Source: Limnohabitans kasalickyi
Lineage (GTDB): Bacteria > Pseudomonadota > Gammaproteobacteria > Burkholderiales > Burkholderiaceae_C
Assembly: GCA_965234325.1 (NCBI GenBank)
Contig: OZ248407.1
Coordinates: 1,302,001 to 1,366,000, forward strand
DNA: 64,000 nucleotides
Reading direction: 5' to 3'
The stretch's first letter is position 1; every line of letters begins with the position of its first letter. Below, one piece after another: positions 8,343 to 17,314 of this stretch. Both the position numbers and the translations under genes were made by a program. The notes beneath the pieces were generated by a model. That model was not told the origin of the DNA, searched no databases, and worked only from the letters and a program-made list of their open reading frames with translations.

Positions 8343-10571
8343 TTAAGCAACTTTACGTTCTGCACCCTTCAAAGCAACTTTCACGCTCTCTGGTGTGAAA
8401 GGAATGGTTCGCATGCGAACCCCAGTGGCATCAAAGAAAGCATTCGCAATCGCGGCAGGCACGGTCGTGGGTGTTTGTTCGCCAGCGCCCCAGGCCGGCA
8501 GGCCAGGCTGGTCGATCAACACGGTTTGCACCGTCGGCGTTTCAGGGAAGCGCAGGATGGGGTAGCTGGCCCAATCCACGCTGTCGATGGTGCTGCCGCT
8601 CCACTGCACCTCTTCCATCAGCGTGCGGCTGACGGTTTGAATCACGCCACCTTGAATTTGGTTCTGCACACCATCGGGGTTGATGATCTGGCCGCAGTCG
8701 TGGGCCACAAACACCTTGGTCACCAAAATTTGACCCGTTGAGCGGTTGACTTCCACCTCGGCCACTGTCGCCACGTATGTGATGGCATTGTTGTAACGCA
8801 CATAAGAAATGCCCCGACCACGCGTCACATTGCCGGCATTGACTTGCGTGGCTGATGGTCGCTTGCTCCAGTTGGAGGCTTTGACCACCGCGTTGATCAC
8901 ACCGCTGGCGCGTGCATCGTTCAAATGCGCCAAACGGAAATCTGCGGCATCGGCACCCGCTGCTGCGGCCAGTTCGTCCATGAAGGCTTCGTTAGCAAAG
9001 CTGTTTTCAATACGCCCTGGGCTGCGCAAATGTGACGAGCGCAAGAAGGTTTGCGCCACGTGTTTGGTGGTCACCAAAATGTTGGGCACTGCATAGGGTG
9101 CGCCCGCATTTTGGAACAAGAAGCCGACCCAGTTGCCAGGTCGCGGAATGCCCGTGTCACTGGCCGCCAGCAGCGGAAAGTCCAGCGGTTTGAAGGCGGC
9201 GATGTGGTTGAGCGCGATGAAGAAGTCGCCCTTCCATCCGGTGATCTTGCCTTGTGCATCCAGGCTGGCCTCGAGGTCCATAGACCGAGGTGGGCTTTTG
9301 GGGGCCAGCGCCGTCTCGTCCTGACGCGTCCACTGCACGCGCACAGGTTTGCCAATTTTCATGGCGATCAAGGCAGCATCTGCGGTGGCATCCTCATGAC
9401 CGTTGCGGCCATAACAGCCTGAGCCGTCCAGGTAAACCAAACGAATGGCCGATTTGGGCAAGCCGGTGATGACCGACAACTCGTGCTGCATGGAGTGCGT
9501 GGCTTGCGAGGCCGACCAGCACACCAATTGACCGTCTTTGAAATCGGCCACAGCGCACGATGGGCCGATGGACGCATGGGTCTGCACCGCAAAGTTGTAG
9601 GTGGCCTTGACGCTTTTCACGCCATTGTTCAGGGCTTGTGACACATCTCCCACCTTTTGGGTGGCCTCTTCTTTGGCGATGGGCATCTTGCGCCAGGCTT
9701 CAAAAATGTTGGCCTTGGCCGGCAAGTCAGGGCCTGCGCTCCATTGCGTCTTGATCGCCTCGGACGCCTTGATGGCGGCCCACTCGCTTTTGGCCACGAC
9801 CGCTAAGAAGTTGCCTTGCCTCACGGTTTGGGCAAAGCCTTTCACGCCTTTGGCGGCTGTCTCGTCAAAAGCTTGCAGCGTGGCGCCAATCTGGGTGGGG
9901 CGAATCACCCGTGCGTGCAGCATACCGGGCAGGCGCAGATCGTGGACATACAAGTGCTCGCCAGTGACCTTGCCGGGAATGTCCACGCGGGGGATGGACT
10001 GCCCCACGAGCTTGTAGTCGGTGTGTTTTTTTACCGCGATCTTGGGGTCGACCTTGACTTCAAAACCCGAGCCAATCAGGCTACCGTAGGTGGCGGTTTT
10101 GCGAGTGGCTTCGTGTGCAATCACGCCATCGGTGACCACCAACTCGGCCACAGGCACGCCCCAGTTTTTGGAGGCACGCTGCAGCAAAGCTTGACGGGCG
10201 TTGGCCGCGGCGATACGAAGCTCGCTTCCGCCTTGAGAGATGGTGATGGCAGCGCCCGTGAGCCATTGGTCGGGGGTGGTGCCCGTGTCACCCATGACCA
10301 TGTCGATGCGGCTGAAGGCAACATCCAGCTCATCGGCTGCGATTTGGGTCAGCGCTGTCTTGGTGCCCGTGCCCAAATCGACTTTGCCGACATAGAGGGT
10401 GATGCGGTTGTTTTTGTCGATGGTCAGCCAGGAGTCCAGCACATCGGGGGCCACACTTTTCACAGGCGACAGGCCCGTCGCTGATTTCGCTTGAGCCGAC
10501 AAGGAAAAGCTGACGGACAGAACGCCTGCACCAGCAGCGCCCAGGAATTGACGTCGATTGAATTGGGTCAT
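8343..10571 (-). CDS. Molybdopterin-binding subunit of a xanthine dehydrogenase/isoquinoline 1-oxidoreductase-type hydroxylase
   Basis: A 742-residue molybdenum hydroxylase subunit of the IorB type. The N-terminus has a Tat signal (NRRQFLGAAGAG and a hydrophobic core ending in AQA), so the enzyme is exported folded. The body has the family features VDLGTGTKTALTQIAADEL, the repeated dehydrogenase domains and, near residue 695, GAGEQTPTTVPAAI with the catalytic GxGE glutamate. The ATG at 10571 was chosen because the signal starts there; the frame is open 15 codons upstream. The small iron-sulfur subunit lies 10 bases upstream in the same operon. No cytochrome c or MoCo chaperone gene accompanies it. 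The substrate could be an N-heterocycle or aldehyde; not resolved. Confidence 0.88.
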   Translation of the reverse strand: MTQFNRRQFLGAAGAGVLSVSFSLSAQAKSATGLSPVKSVAPDVLDSWLTIDKNNRITLYVGKVDLGTGTKTALTQIAADELDVAFSRIDMVMGDTGTTPDQWLTGAAITISQGGSELRIAAANARQALLQRASKNWGVPVAELVVTDGVIAHEATRKTATYGSLIGSGFEVKVDPKIAVKKHTDYKLVGQSIPRVDIPGKVTGEHLYVHDLRLPGMLHARVIRPTQIGATLQAFDETAAKGVKGFAQTVRQGNFLAVVAKSEWAAIKASEAIKTQWSAGPDLPAKANIFEAWRKMPIAKEEATQKVGDVSQALNNGVKSVKATYNFAVQTHASIGPSCAVADFKDGQLVCWSASQATHSMQHELSVITGLPKSAIRLVYLDGSGCYGRNGHEDATADAALIAMKIGKPVRVQWTRQDETALAPKSPPRSMDLEASLDAQGKITGWKGDFFIALNHIAAFKPLDFPLLAASDTGIPRPGNWVGFLFQNAGAPYAVPNILVTTKHVAQTFLRSSHLRSPGRIENSFANEAFMDELAAAAGADAADFRLAHLNDARASGVINAVVKASNWSKRPSATQVNAGNVTRGRGISYVRYNNAITYVATVAEVEVNRSTGQILVTKVFVAHDCGQIINPDGVQNQIQGGVIQTVSRTLMEEVQWSGSTIDSVDWASYPILRFPETPTVQTVLIDQPGLPAWGAGEQTPTTVPAAIANAFFDATGVRMRTIPFTPESVKVALKGAERKVA

Positions 10572-10581
10572 CGTGTTCTCC

Positions 10582-11040
10582 TCAGGCGGTGATGGCACGT
10601 TTGACGGCGGCCACAATGCGTTGATGGGTGCCGCAGCGGCAAAGGTTGCCGGCCAATGCCTCGGTGATTTGCTGGTCGCTGGGGTTCTTGTTTTTGGCCA
10701 GCAAAGCTGTTGCGGTCATGATCATGCCGTTGATGCAATAGCCGCACTGCACAGCTTGTGTGTCAATGAAGGCTTGCTGAAGTTTGCCAGGCTTGGCAGA
10801 GCTGCCCAATCCCTCGAGCGTGGTGACCGCTTTGCCTTGCACGCTCGCAGCCGGCGTGATGCATGACCGTGTGGCTTGTCCGTTGACGATCACGGTACAG
10901 GCGCCGCATTGGCCCTTGCCGCAGCCAAATTTGGGGCCATTCAGGCCCAGTTGGTCGCGCAGTGCGTAAAGCAGCGGAATGTCCTGATCGGCATCGACAG
11001 CACGAGCCTTTCCGTTGACCTTCAAATTGATTTGAGCCAT
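10582..11040 (-). CDS. (2Fe-2S) small subunit of the molybdenum hydroxylase (IorA-like)
   Basis: A 152-residue protein with two [2Fe-2S] clusters. The plant-ferredoxin-type cysteines are Cys40, Cys45, Cys48 and Cys60, and the C-terminal four-helix cluster uses Cys99, Cys102, Cys134 and Cys136 (CGYC and CRC). It passes electrons from the molybdenum site. It has no signal peptide, so if the partner is Tat-exported this subunit probably travels with it. The ATG at 11040 (MAQINLKVNG) has the family N-terminus; the open frame extends 20 codons upstream without homology. Confidence 0.9.
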   Translation of the reverse strand: MAQINLKVNGKARAVDADQDIPLLYALRDQLGLNGPKFGCGKGQCGACTVIVNGQATRSCITPAASVQGKAVTTLEGLGSSAKPGKLQQAFIDTQAVQCGYCINGMIMTATALLAKNKNPSDQQITEALAGNLCRCGTHQRIVAAVKRAITA

Positions 11041-11243
11041 TTTCATCTCCATGAATTGAGGCCCATCCCAACAGAAGAAGAGCCCGGGCCACGAATCCAC
11101 CAGGACGCGTGCAGCAAATCTGATTATGAAGAAACCTCAAAAATGGAGGGCTCGTGGAATCCCCAAGAAAGTCCACTCGGGGACAGGTCAGCCCATACAC
11201 GCCGATCATCGTGCTCAGGCCAGCTTGTGATTCAATCTGAGCC

Positions 11244-12638
11244 ATGCATATCGTTTCCACACACGACAACACCTTGCACGCTTTGGCAAGTTTTGTCATC
11301 GCCCAAAGGCATGTCGCTCTGTCTGATACCGAGTTCTTCGATGGCCGTCGCAGGCTGTTGGACACATTGGGCTGTGGATTGGCGGCCTTGCATCAGCGCC
11401 CCTGTGTGCAAGCTCGCCAACTGGCGTTGCTAGACGGCGTGGGTGGCGGCGCAAGTTTGTTGGGAACGCAAGAGCGCACCTCTGTGGCGCTCGCGGCGTT
11501 CGCCAACGGCTGGATGATTCGCTATCTGGATGGGGCAGACACTTACCCCGGAGGCGGTGGACACCCCAGTGACTGCTGGGCTGGTTTACTAGCTGTGGCC
11601 GAAGAACGCAGTCTGGACATCCAAAATTTGTTGCTCGCCGCCCGAGTGGCTTACAGCGTTTTTCACAATTTGTTTGTCTCGGCCCAGTTGCGCGATAAGG
11701 GCATCGACAACAGTTTTTATGTGACGCTAGGAACTGCGGCCGGTTGTGCTTGTCTCATGGAACTGAACCACGAACAAACTGCCCACGCTTTGTCTTTGGC
11801 AGTGGTGCCCAATGTGTCTTTGGGCGTGGCAAGAACCGGGGCACTCTCCATGTGGAAGGCTGGCGCCAGCGCGAATGCAAGTCGAAACGGTGTGTTTGCC
11901 GCGCAGATGGCGGCGGCAGGCATGCAAGGACCGGCCATGCCCTTTGAAGGTGACCGTGGCCTGTGGGATTTGACAGGGGCATTTGCGCTAGAACCGTTCG
12001 ATCAAGGGAATGGCGTGCCACGCATGAAGCTGGCGCACATGAAGCAATTCTTGTGCGATTACCACTCTCAAACGCCCATTGCTGCAGCGATGCAATTGCA
12101 CAGCCAACTTCAGGGCGAGGCCATTGAGTCTGTTGTGGTGCACACCTATGCGTTTGCTCACAGCGAGGTGGCCAGCGACCCTGAGAAATGGGCCCCAAAA
12201 AACAGGGAAACTGCCGACCACAGCATGCCTTGGATTGTGGCGGGCGTTTTACTGCATGGGCATTTCGGGGAACTCTTGTTCAGCACTGAACAGTTGCTGA
12301 ACCCGCAGCACCGTGCGTTGACCCAAAAAATAAGGGTGCTCGAAGACCCAGCCTTGACCCGACGCTTTCCCAACGAAATCCCCTGCCACATGGCGATAGA
12401 GACCACCTCTGGGCGTCGTTTGCAAGTGCAAGTGGATCTGCCTTTGGGACATCCGCGACACCCCATGACGGATGAATCGCTTCAAAATAAGTTTGTGACA
12501 TTGACCACACCAGTTCTCGGCGAACACGCGCAGCGGACATGCGATGCGATTTGGCAAATGACGGCCCATCAATGCGTTCGTTCATTGCTGCAAAGCATGG
12601 CCTTGCCTCATCCACTAACAAAGGCGCAAACATCATGA
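11244..12638 (+). CDS. MmgE/PrpD family protein
   Basis: A 464-residue member of the family that includes 2-methylcitrate dehydratase and cis-aconitate decarboxylase. Recognisable stretches are RRLLDTLGCGLAAL near residue 35, the catalytic-region GGGHPSDCWAGLLA near residue 100 and YHSQTPIAAAMQL near 275. It acts on small branched di- or tricarboxylates in known cases. It is divergent from the molybdenum hydroxylase genes across a 203-base gap, and its stop overlaps the start of a Bug protein by 4 bases, so the receptor and enzyme are coupled and likely share a ligand (inference). No prpB or prpC genes are near, so it is not the methylcitrate cycle locus. Confidence 0.85.
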   Translation: MHIVSTHDNTLHALASFVIAQRHVALSDTEFFDGRRRLLDTLGCGLAALHQRPCVQARQLALLDGVGGGASLLGTQERTSVALAAFANGWMIRYLDGADTYPGGGGHPSDCWAGLLAVAEERSLDIQNLLLAARVAYSVFHNLFVSAQLRDKGIDNSFYVTLGTAAGCACLMELNHEQTAHALSLAVVPNVSLGVARTGALSMWKAGASANASRNGVFAAQMAAAGMQGPAMPFEGDRGLWDLTGAFALEPFDQGNGVPRMKLAHMKQFLCDYHSQTPIAAAMQLHSQLQGEAIESVVVHTYAFAHSEVASDPEKWAPKNRETADHSMPWIVAGVLLHGHFGELLFSTEQLLNPQHRALTQKIRVLEDPALTRRFPNEIPCHMAIETTSGRRLQVQVDLPLGHPRHPMTDESLQNKFVTLTTPVLGEHAQRTCDAIWQMTAHQCVRSLLQSMALPHPLTKAQTS

Positions 12639-13615
12639 GCACCTCTCCATTTCAAATTCTCAAACGCTGTCTGGCCGTGTCTTTGACCGTTTGGCTGGCG
12701 GTCACTTCAGTTTGGGCTCAGAGCTACCCCGAAAAAACGATCACCTTGGTGGTTCCGTTTGCAGCGGGAAGTGGGACCGATGCCGTTGCTCGGCAAGTCG
12801 CACAAAAATTATCTGAGCGCCTCAAACAAGCTGTGGTGGTCGACAACCGAGCCGGTGCCAACGCCCAAATTGGCGTGGAATATGCAGCCAAAGCAAACCC
12901 CGATGGCTACACCTTGTTGCTGACAACTGCCACCTCGCATTCAGCCAACCCCTACCTTTACAAGAGCTTGCGCTACGACCCTCTTAAAGACTTCACACCC
13001 GTGGCACGCTTGGGCATCATGCCCTTTGTGATGGTTGTCAAACCCAGTCTTCCCGTGCGCAATATGGCTGAGTTCGTGTCTTATGCCAAACAGAATCCCG
13101 GAAAATTGGCCTTTGCGTCGCCCAACGGCACTTCCATGCTGGCATCCGAGGCCTTGGCAAAAATGGCGCAATTGGATTTGATCAATGTGGCTTACAAATC
13201 AGCCCCACAAGCCATGACCGATTTGATGGCCGGTCACCTGGATTTTTATGTCGTCGACTTCACGTTGGCTTTGCCGCAGATCCGTGCCGGCAAGGTTAGG
13301 CCGCTGGGACTGGCGAACAACCGCAATTCACAATTGCTACCCGATGTACCACCGCTGGCGCAGACCATCCCCGGATTTGATCTGCATGCATGGAATGGCA
13401 TTTTTGGTCCCGCCAATATGCCAAAAGCTGTGGCCGAACGCTTGTCACAAGAAATTCAAGCGGTGATGGCCGATCCCGAAACGCAAAGCAAACTCAGCGG
13501 CATTGGCTTTGACATTCAGCCCACCCGCTCACCCGATGAATTCAAAAACTACGTGACGGACCAACTGGCCGATTGGGGCCGAATGATCAAAGTCGCGCGG
13601 ATTCAGCCCGAGTAG
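12635..13615 (+). CDS. Bug family (TctC-like) solute-binding protein
   Basis: A 326-residue periplasmic receptor. The signal peptide core is CLAVSLTVWLAVTSVWA with cleavage after AQ-S; the family motifs are LVVPFAAGSGTDAVARQVA and VVDNRAGANAQIG. The ATG at 12635 forms ATGA with the stop of the MmgE/PrpD gene; an in-frame ATG at 12539 lies inside that gene and would destroy the signal peptide. No membrane partner genes are present. The ligand is unknown, probably a carboxylate. Confidence 0.9.
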   Translation: MSTSPFQILKRCLAVSLTVWLAVTSVWAQSYPEKTITLVVPFAAGSGTDAVARQVAQKLSERLKQAVVVDNRAGANAQIGVEYAAKANPDGYTLLLTTATSHSANPYLYKSLRYDPLKDFTPVARLGIMPFVMVVKPSLPVRNMAEFVSYAKQNPGKLAFASPNGTSMLASEALAKMAQLDLINVAYKSAPQAMTDLMAGHLDFYVVDFTLALPQIRAGKVRPLGLANNRNSQLLPDVPPLAQTIPGFDLHAWNGIFGPANMPKAVAERLSQEIQAVMADPETQSKLSGIGFDIQPTRSPDEFKNYVTDQLADWGRMIKVARIQPE

Positions 13616-13678
13616 GGTTCAAGAAAACGGTGAATGAGCCGCCATAACCTACGTCGCGATCGTCGGCTGCATTTCCAC

Positions 13679-15577
13679 TTAACCGTGGATGACATAGGGC
13701 GTAGAGAAGCTCGACAAAATCTCTTCGGCGCCCTTTCTGATCTCCGGCGTTGCATCATGCAGCGTCAATACGCTACGCATACCACTGCCCCCAGTGTTGA
13801 TCACGTCCAGATCCCAACCACCCTGCAGCCCCTGCAAGGCTTGGCGAAAGACTAGCTTGGCCGCTTGCAGCTGCAGCAGGTGTTTGATCGGTTTGCCTAC
13901 GGCGGTTAGGGGTAGCTTGTCGAGAACGATGATTTCCTTGGGTACAGCTGGGCGTTCAGAGATTTTCTCGGCGGCGTAGAGCAGCAGCTCTTCCACCGTC
14001 ACCTGCGCACCTGGATGCAACTCGACATAGGCAATCGGCAGTTCGCCGGCATAGGCGTCGGGTTTGCCAACTGCGGCGGCCTGAGCCACCCAAGGCGACT
14101 GGAGCAGCACGTCTTCAATCAGGCGAGGTTCAATGTTGTGGCCACTGCGAATGATCAAATCCTTTTGACGACCACTGATTCGAATGTATCCGTCGGCGTC
14201 CATGCTGCCCAGGTCGCCGGTGACAAAAAAGCCATCGTCTAAGAACGCGCCTTCGTTTTGCGCTGGGTCGAGATAGCCGCCCGATAAGCTCGGCCCACCC
14301 ACGAGCACCATGCCATCTTCGCCCAAGGCACAGTCGCGGAGCACCTGACCGGTTGCATCCATTTTGACGATGCGAATCTTCTGATAAGGCACACGAATGC
14401 CCGAGCAACCGAGCCGGATCTCGCCGTCGCGCGGATCTAATGCAACGTGGCTGGTGTTTTCGGTCAGGCCATAGCTTTGCAAAGCGCGGGCGCCGGTGAT
14501 CTCGGCAATGCGTTGCTGAATGGCCGGTGCCATAGCGGTCGAGCCCGTCGCAAAGTAGGGCCTCAGGGACGAGATGTTCTCGGTCGTCGGCGGGTTCTTG
14601 GCCAGTACCGACAAGGTAGTGGGCACTCCAGAAATTTGCGTCACACCAAATCGTTCCACATAACGCCAGTAATTAGCGATGTACCGTTTGTCACGGGCGC
14701 CGTGCATGCTGGGCACCACGGTGGTGTGGCCGTCGGCAGTCGACACCAGGCCGCGCACCAGCAGTCCACCGATGTGAAACAGCGGTGTGTCAGACAGCAC
14801 CACGTCAAAGGGGGTAAAGGCTAAACACTGGTTGGCGGCCCATTGCCGATAGACCATACCGCCGTGCAAAATTTTGACGATCTTGGGCTGGCCTGTTGTG
14901 CCGCCTGAGTGGGTATAACAGGCAATGTCACTACGCTGGGCTGTCGCTCGTTCAAAGCTCAGGCGGTCATTGGGATGTGCAGCTGCGGCCGTCAACAGGT
15001 CGTTGCTGTGCGCTGGTGCGAAGGGGTCGTGCAAAGTCCACAGCTGGGGCGGGTGATCCATACCAGCCAGTGCCGCTTCCACGTTGTTCCAAATCTCAAA
15101 ACCAGGCGTAGGGCCCAAAGCCACCACCGCCTTGGCCTGGGACGCTTGAATGAGCTCTCGCAGGGAGTTCGCGTCCAACATCCAGTTGATCGGAAAAGGC
15201 CGAGCAGCTAACAAGCCGCCAATCATGGTCGACAACAGCGCAGGCACGGTTGGGCTGATGATGGCGACCACGTCGTCAGAGCCCAGGCCGCTGGCGCGTA
15301 GTAAGTTGGCAAACTGCAGCGCGTGTTGCTCGAGTTCGGCAAAACGCCAGCTCACGAGGGGTCCGTCAAGGTCGCCATTGTTGGTCGCGTGCAGTGCGAA
15401 GCGCTGCGGGTCTTGACGGCAACCGTCGAGTAAATTCAGGGCAAAGTCCCACCGGGTGATGCGCTGCTCAAGTGGCACTTGCTCAATAGCCAGCACATCG
15501 GCGGGCGAACGCAGGGGCGAGTGCTCACGCTGCGGCAAGCTGCTTGTCGTGTCAGGGGCCAGGGCTGATGCGCTCAT
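13679..15577 (-). CDS. AMP-forming acyl-CoA synthetase (CoA ligase)
   Basis: A 632-residue ANL-superfamily ligase that activates a carboxylic acid to its CoA ester through an acyl-adenylate. Visible motifs are the P-loop YTHSGGTTGQPK, SYGLTENTSHVA, the FVTGDLGSMDADGYI hinge region with RQKDLIIRSGHNI, and the C-terminal catalytic lysine region AVGKPIKHLL. About 70 residues follow that lysine, a longer tail than in typical family members. It is the last gene of the minus-strand operon, starting in a 4-base overlap with the CitE-like gene. The acid activated is not known; the neighbouring hydratase/lyase-like genes suggest an enoyl or aryl-propanoid-like acid. Confidence 0.88.
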   Translation of the reverse strand: MSASALAPDTTSSLPQREHSPLRSPADVLAIEQVPLEQRITRWDFALNLLDGCRQDPQRFALHATNNGDLDGPLVSWRFAELEQHALQFANLLRASGLGSDDVVAIISPTVPALLSTMIGGLLAARPFPINWMLDANSLRELIQASQAKAVVALGPTPGFEIWNNVEAALAGMDHPPQLWTLHDPFAPAHSNDLLTAAAAHPNDRLSFERATAQRSDIACYTHSGGTTGQPKIVKILHGGMVYRQWAANQCLAFTPFDVVLSDTPLFHIGGLLVRGLVSTADGHTTVVPSMHGARDKRYIANYWRYVERFGVTQISGVPTTLSVLAKNPPTTENISSLRPYFATGSTAMAPAIQQRIAEITGARALQSYGLTENTSHVALDPRDGEIRLGCSGIRVPYQKIRIVKMDATGQVLRDCALGEDGMVLVGGPSLSGGYLDPAQNEGAFLDDGFFVTGDLGSMDADGYIRISGRQKDLIIRSGHNIEPRLIEDVLLQSPWVAQAAAVGKPDAYAGELPIAYVELHPGAQVTVEELLLYAAEKISERPAVPKEIIVLDKLPLTAVGKPIKHLLQLQAAKLVFRQALQGLQGGWDLDVINTGGSGMRSVLTLHDATPEIRKGAEEILSSFSTPYVIHG

Positions 15578-16497
15578 GCGGCAGCTCCCAAAGATAAGGT
15601 ACGTTCGGCCAAACGGACGTTGGCGTAATCAACCATCATGCCGCGGTACTTGACTGCACCCACACCGCGTGCCTCGCCGTCGCGAAAGGCAGCGAGCAAG
15701 CCTTGGGCATACTCGATCTCCTCCGCACTGGGCGAGAAAACTTGGTGCATCAGCTCGACCTGCGTGGGGTGAATCGCCATCTTGCCGACAAAGCCCAGTT
15801 CACGTGCAATTTCGCACTCCACACGCAGCGCCGCGGTGTCTTTCAGGTTCATGAAAACTCCGTCAACCAGCCACTGCACACCGGCAGCGCGGGCATCGAC
15901 CACCAACTTGCTGCGCGGGTACATCAGGGCCAAGCTGCTGGGTGTCCATCGCCCGCCCAGGTCGACCATGAAATCACCTTCTTCGGCGCTAGCGATCGCC
16001 ACACCGACCACGCGCGTTGATGCTTTCACTAAATCAAACGTGTTGCGCAAGCCCAAGCAGTTTTCAATCAGCGGCACGATGGCCAGGCTGCCTGGGGTCA
16101 AGCCGGCTCTGGTTTCTAGCGCGTCCAAAGCCGAGGCCACGGCCTGAACATCGGTCACGAGTTCGGCCTTGGGCAGGATCACGCCCATCACGTTGCTCAA
16201 GCTGGGCGCTTGCGCCAGCACGGCCAAGTCACTTTGAAAATCTCCAGCGCGCGGGTGGTTGATGCGCAGGTAAATCGGCTTGCTCAGGCCGGCAGCAAGT
16301 GCCACCGCCACGTTGTGGCGTGCGACCTCCTTGGCGTTGACAGGCACCGAGTCTTCAAGATCGAAGATCAGCGCGTCAGCTTCGCCAAGTTGGGCCTTGG
16401 CCAGCAGCTCGGGGCGGCTGGCCGGGGCAAACATCAGCGTTCGGAACATGCGAATAGGCGTGGAAACCGTGACGGAATCAGGGACGAAAGTGGTCAT
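15574..16497 (-). CDS. HpcH/HpaI aldolase / CitE-like CoA-ester lyase
   Basis: A 307-residue TIM-barrel lyase of the citrate-lyase beta-subunit superfamily. The N-terminal substrate-loop is RTLMFAPASRPELLAKA and the Mg-binding stretch is ADALIFDLEDSV with Glu48 and Asp49; YLRINHPR and ILPKAE follow. Members cleave malyl-, citramalyl- or hydroxymethylglutaryl-CoA-like 3-hydroxyacyl-CoA esters. The ATG at 16497 begins the conserved region; the long open frame upstream runs through the antisense of the hydratase gene and is not coding. It sits between the enoyl-CoA hydratase and CoA ligase, so it may cleave the last intermediate of this pathway (inference). Confidence 0.85.
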   Translation of the reverse strand: MTTFVPDSVTVSTPIRMFRTLMFAPASRPELLAKAQLGEADALIFDLEDSVPVNAKEVARHNVAVALAAGLSKPIYLRINHPRAGDFQSDLAVLAQAPSLSNVMGVILPKAELVTDVQAVASALDALETRAGLTPGSLAIVPLIENCLGLRNTFDLVKASTRVVGVAIASAEEGDFMVDLGGRWTPSSLALMYPRSKLVVDARAAGVQWLVDGVFMNLKDTAALRVECEIARELGFVGKMAIHPTQVELMHQVFSPSAEEIEYAQGLLAAFRDGEARGVGAVKYRGMMVDYANVRLAERTLSLGAAA

Positions 16498-16519
16498 GTT
16501 GTGAATGTGTTGCTTCAGT

Positions 16520-17314
16520 TCAACGGCCTTGCCATTGGGGTTCTCGTTTTTCCAAAAAGGCTTGTGGCCCCTCCTTGGCATCCTCGGTGGTGTAGAGGAA
16601 AGACGCCAAGTCCTGCTCAAGGCGCAGGCCCTCTTCCAAAGACATTTCCGCACCGCGACGCACCGCGGCCTTGGCGGTGCGCACCGCCACCGGTGCGTTG
16701 GCGGCCATTTGCCCGGCCAGCGCCAGCGCACGGGGCAGTAACTCGTCGGCTGGCAGCACGTATTCAACCAATCCCAGTGCCAACGCCTCCTTCGCGTCGA
16801 CGGTGCGGCCGGTCAGGATCATGTCAAGTGCGCGCGGCACGCCAATGCGCCGAGACAGCCGCTGCGTGCCGCCGTTACCAGGCATCAGGCCTCGCTTGAT
16901 TTCGCCAAACGCGAAACTGGCTTCATCAGACGCCAAAACCATGTCGCAGAGCAACGCCAGTTCAACCCCACCGCCAATTGCCAGTCCGTTGACAGCAGCC
17001 AAGATAGGTTTGTCAAAGTTGGCAATGCCCTCCCCGTCTTCCCAGCGATAGCGTTTCATTTCAGCTACAGGAAGCTGGGCATTGAGCTGGGCAAACTCGC
17101 GCAAGTCCATACCAGCTGAAAACGCCTTTTCACCACTGCCGGTGAGCACAGCCGCGCCAAGAGAACTGTCTCGGCGCATCGCGCTGAGGGCCTGGCGCAG
17201 CTCAGCACGCATTTGAATATTGATGGCGTTCATTGCCGCCGGGCGGTTCAGGCTGATCACCGCGACACGTTCGTGACGGGTGATGGTGATGGTGTCGAAG
17301 TGAGTGTCTGTCAT
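16520..17314 (-). CDS. Enoyl-CoA hydratase/isomerase (crotonase family)
   Basis: A 264-residue crotonase with the oxyanion-hole region KAFSAGMDLREF and both acid/base glutamates, Glu118 in GGGVELALLCD and Glu138 in FGEIKRGLMPG, so a true hydratase is likely. The C-terminus AKEGPQAFLEKREP is the usual trimerisation tail. The ATG at 17314 overlaps the stop of the Bug gene by 4 bases; the open frame 14 codons upstream lies inside that gene. It probably hydrates the enoyl-CoA formed by the divergently encoded acyl-CoA dehydrogenase (inference). Confidence 0.9.
   Translation of the reverse strand: MTDTHFDTITITRHERVAVISLNRPAAMNAINIQMRAELRQALSAMRRDSSLGAAVLTGSGEKAFSAGMDLREFAQLNAQLPVAEMKRYRWEDGEGIANFDKPILAAVNGLAIGGGVELALLCDMVLASDEASFAFGEIKRGLMPGNGGTQRLSRRIGVPRALDMILTGRTVDAKEALALGLVEYVLPADELLPRALALAGQMAANAPVAVRTAKAAVRRGAEMSLEEGLRLEQDLASFLYTTEDAKEGPQAFLEKREPQWQGR

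Noticed and set aside
11244..13615. MmgE/PrpD gene as part of a methylcitrate (prp) operon
   Set aside because: No prpB, prpC or acnD-like gene is adjacent; the only coupled gene is a Bug receptor.
16498..16767. Extra 90 residues in front of the CitE-like lyase
   Set aside because: Trp/Arg/Pro-rich antisense-type composition over the hydratase gene; the conserved protein begins at 16497.
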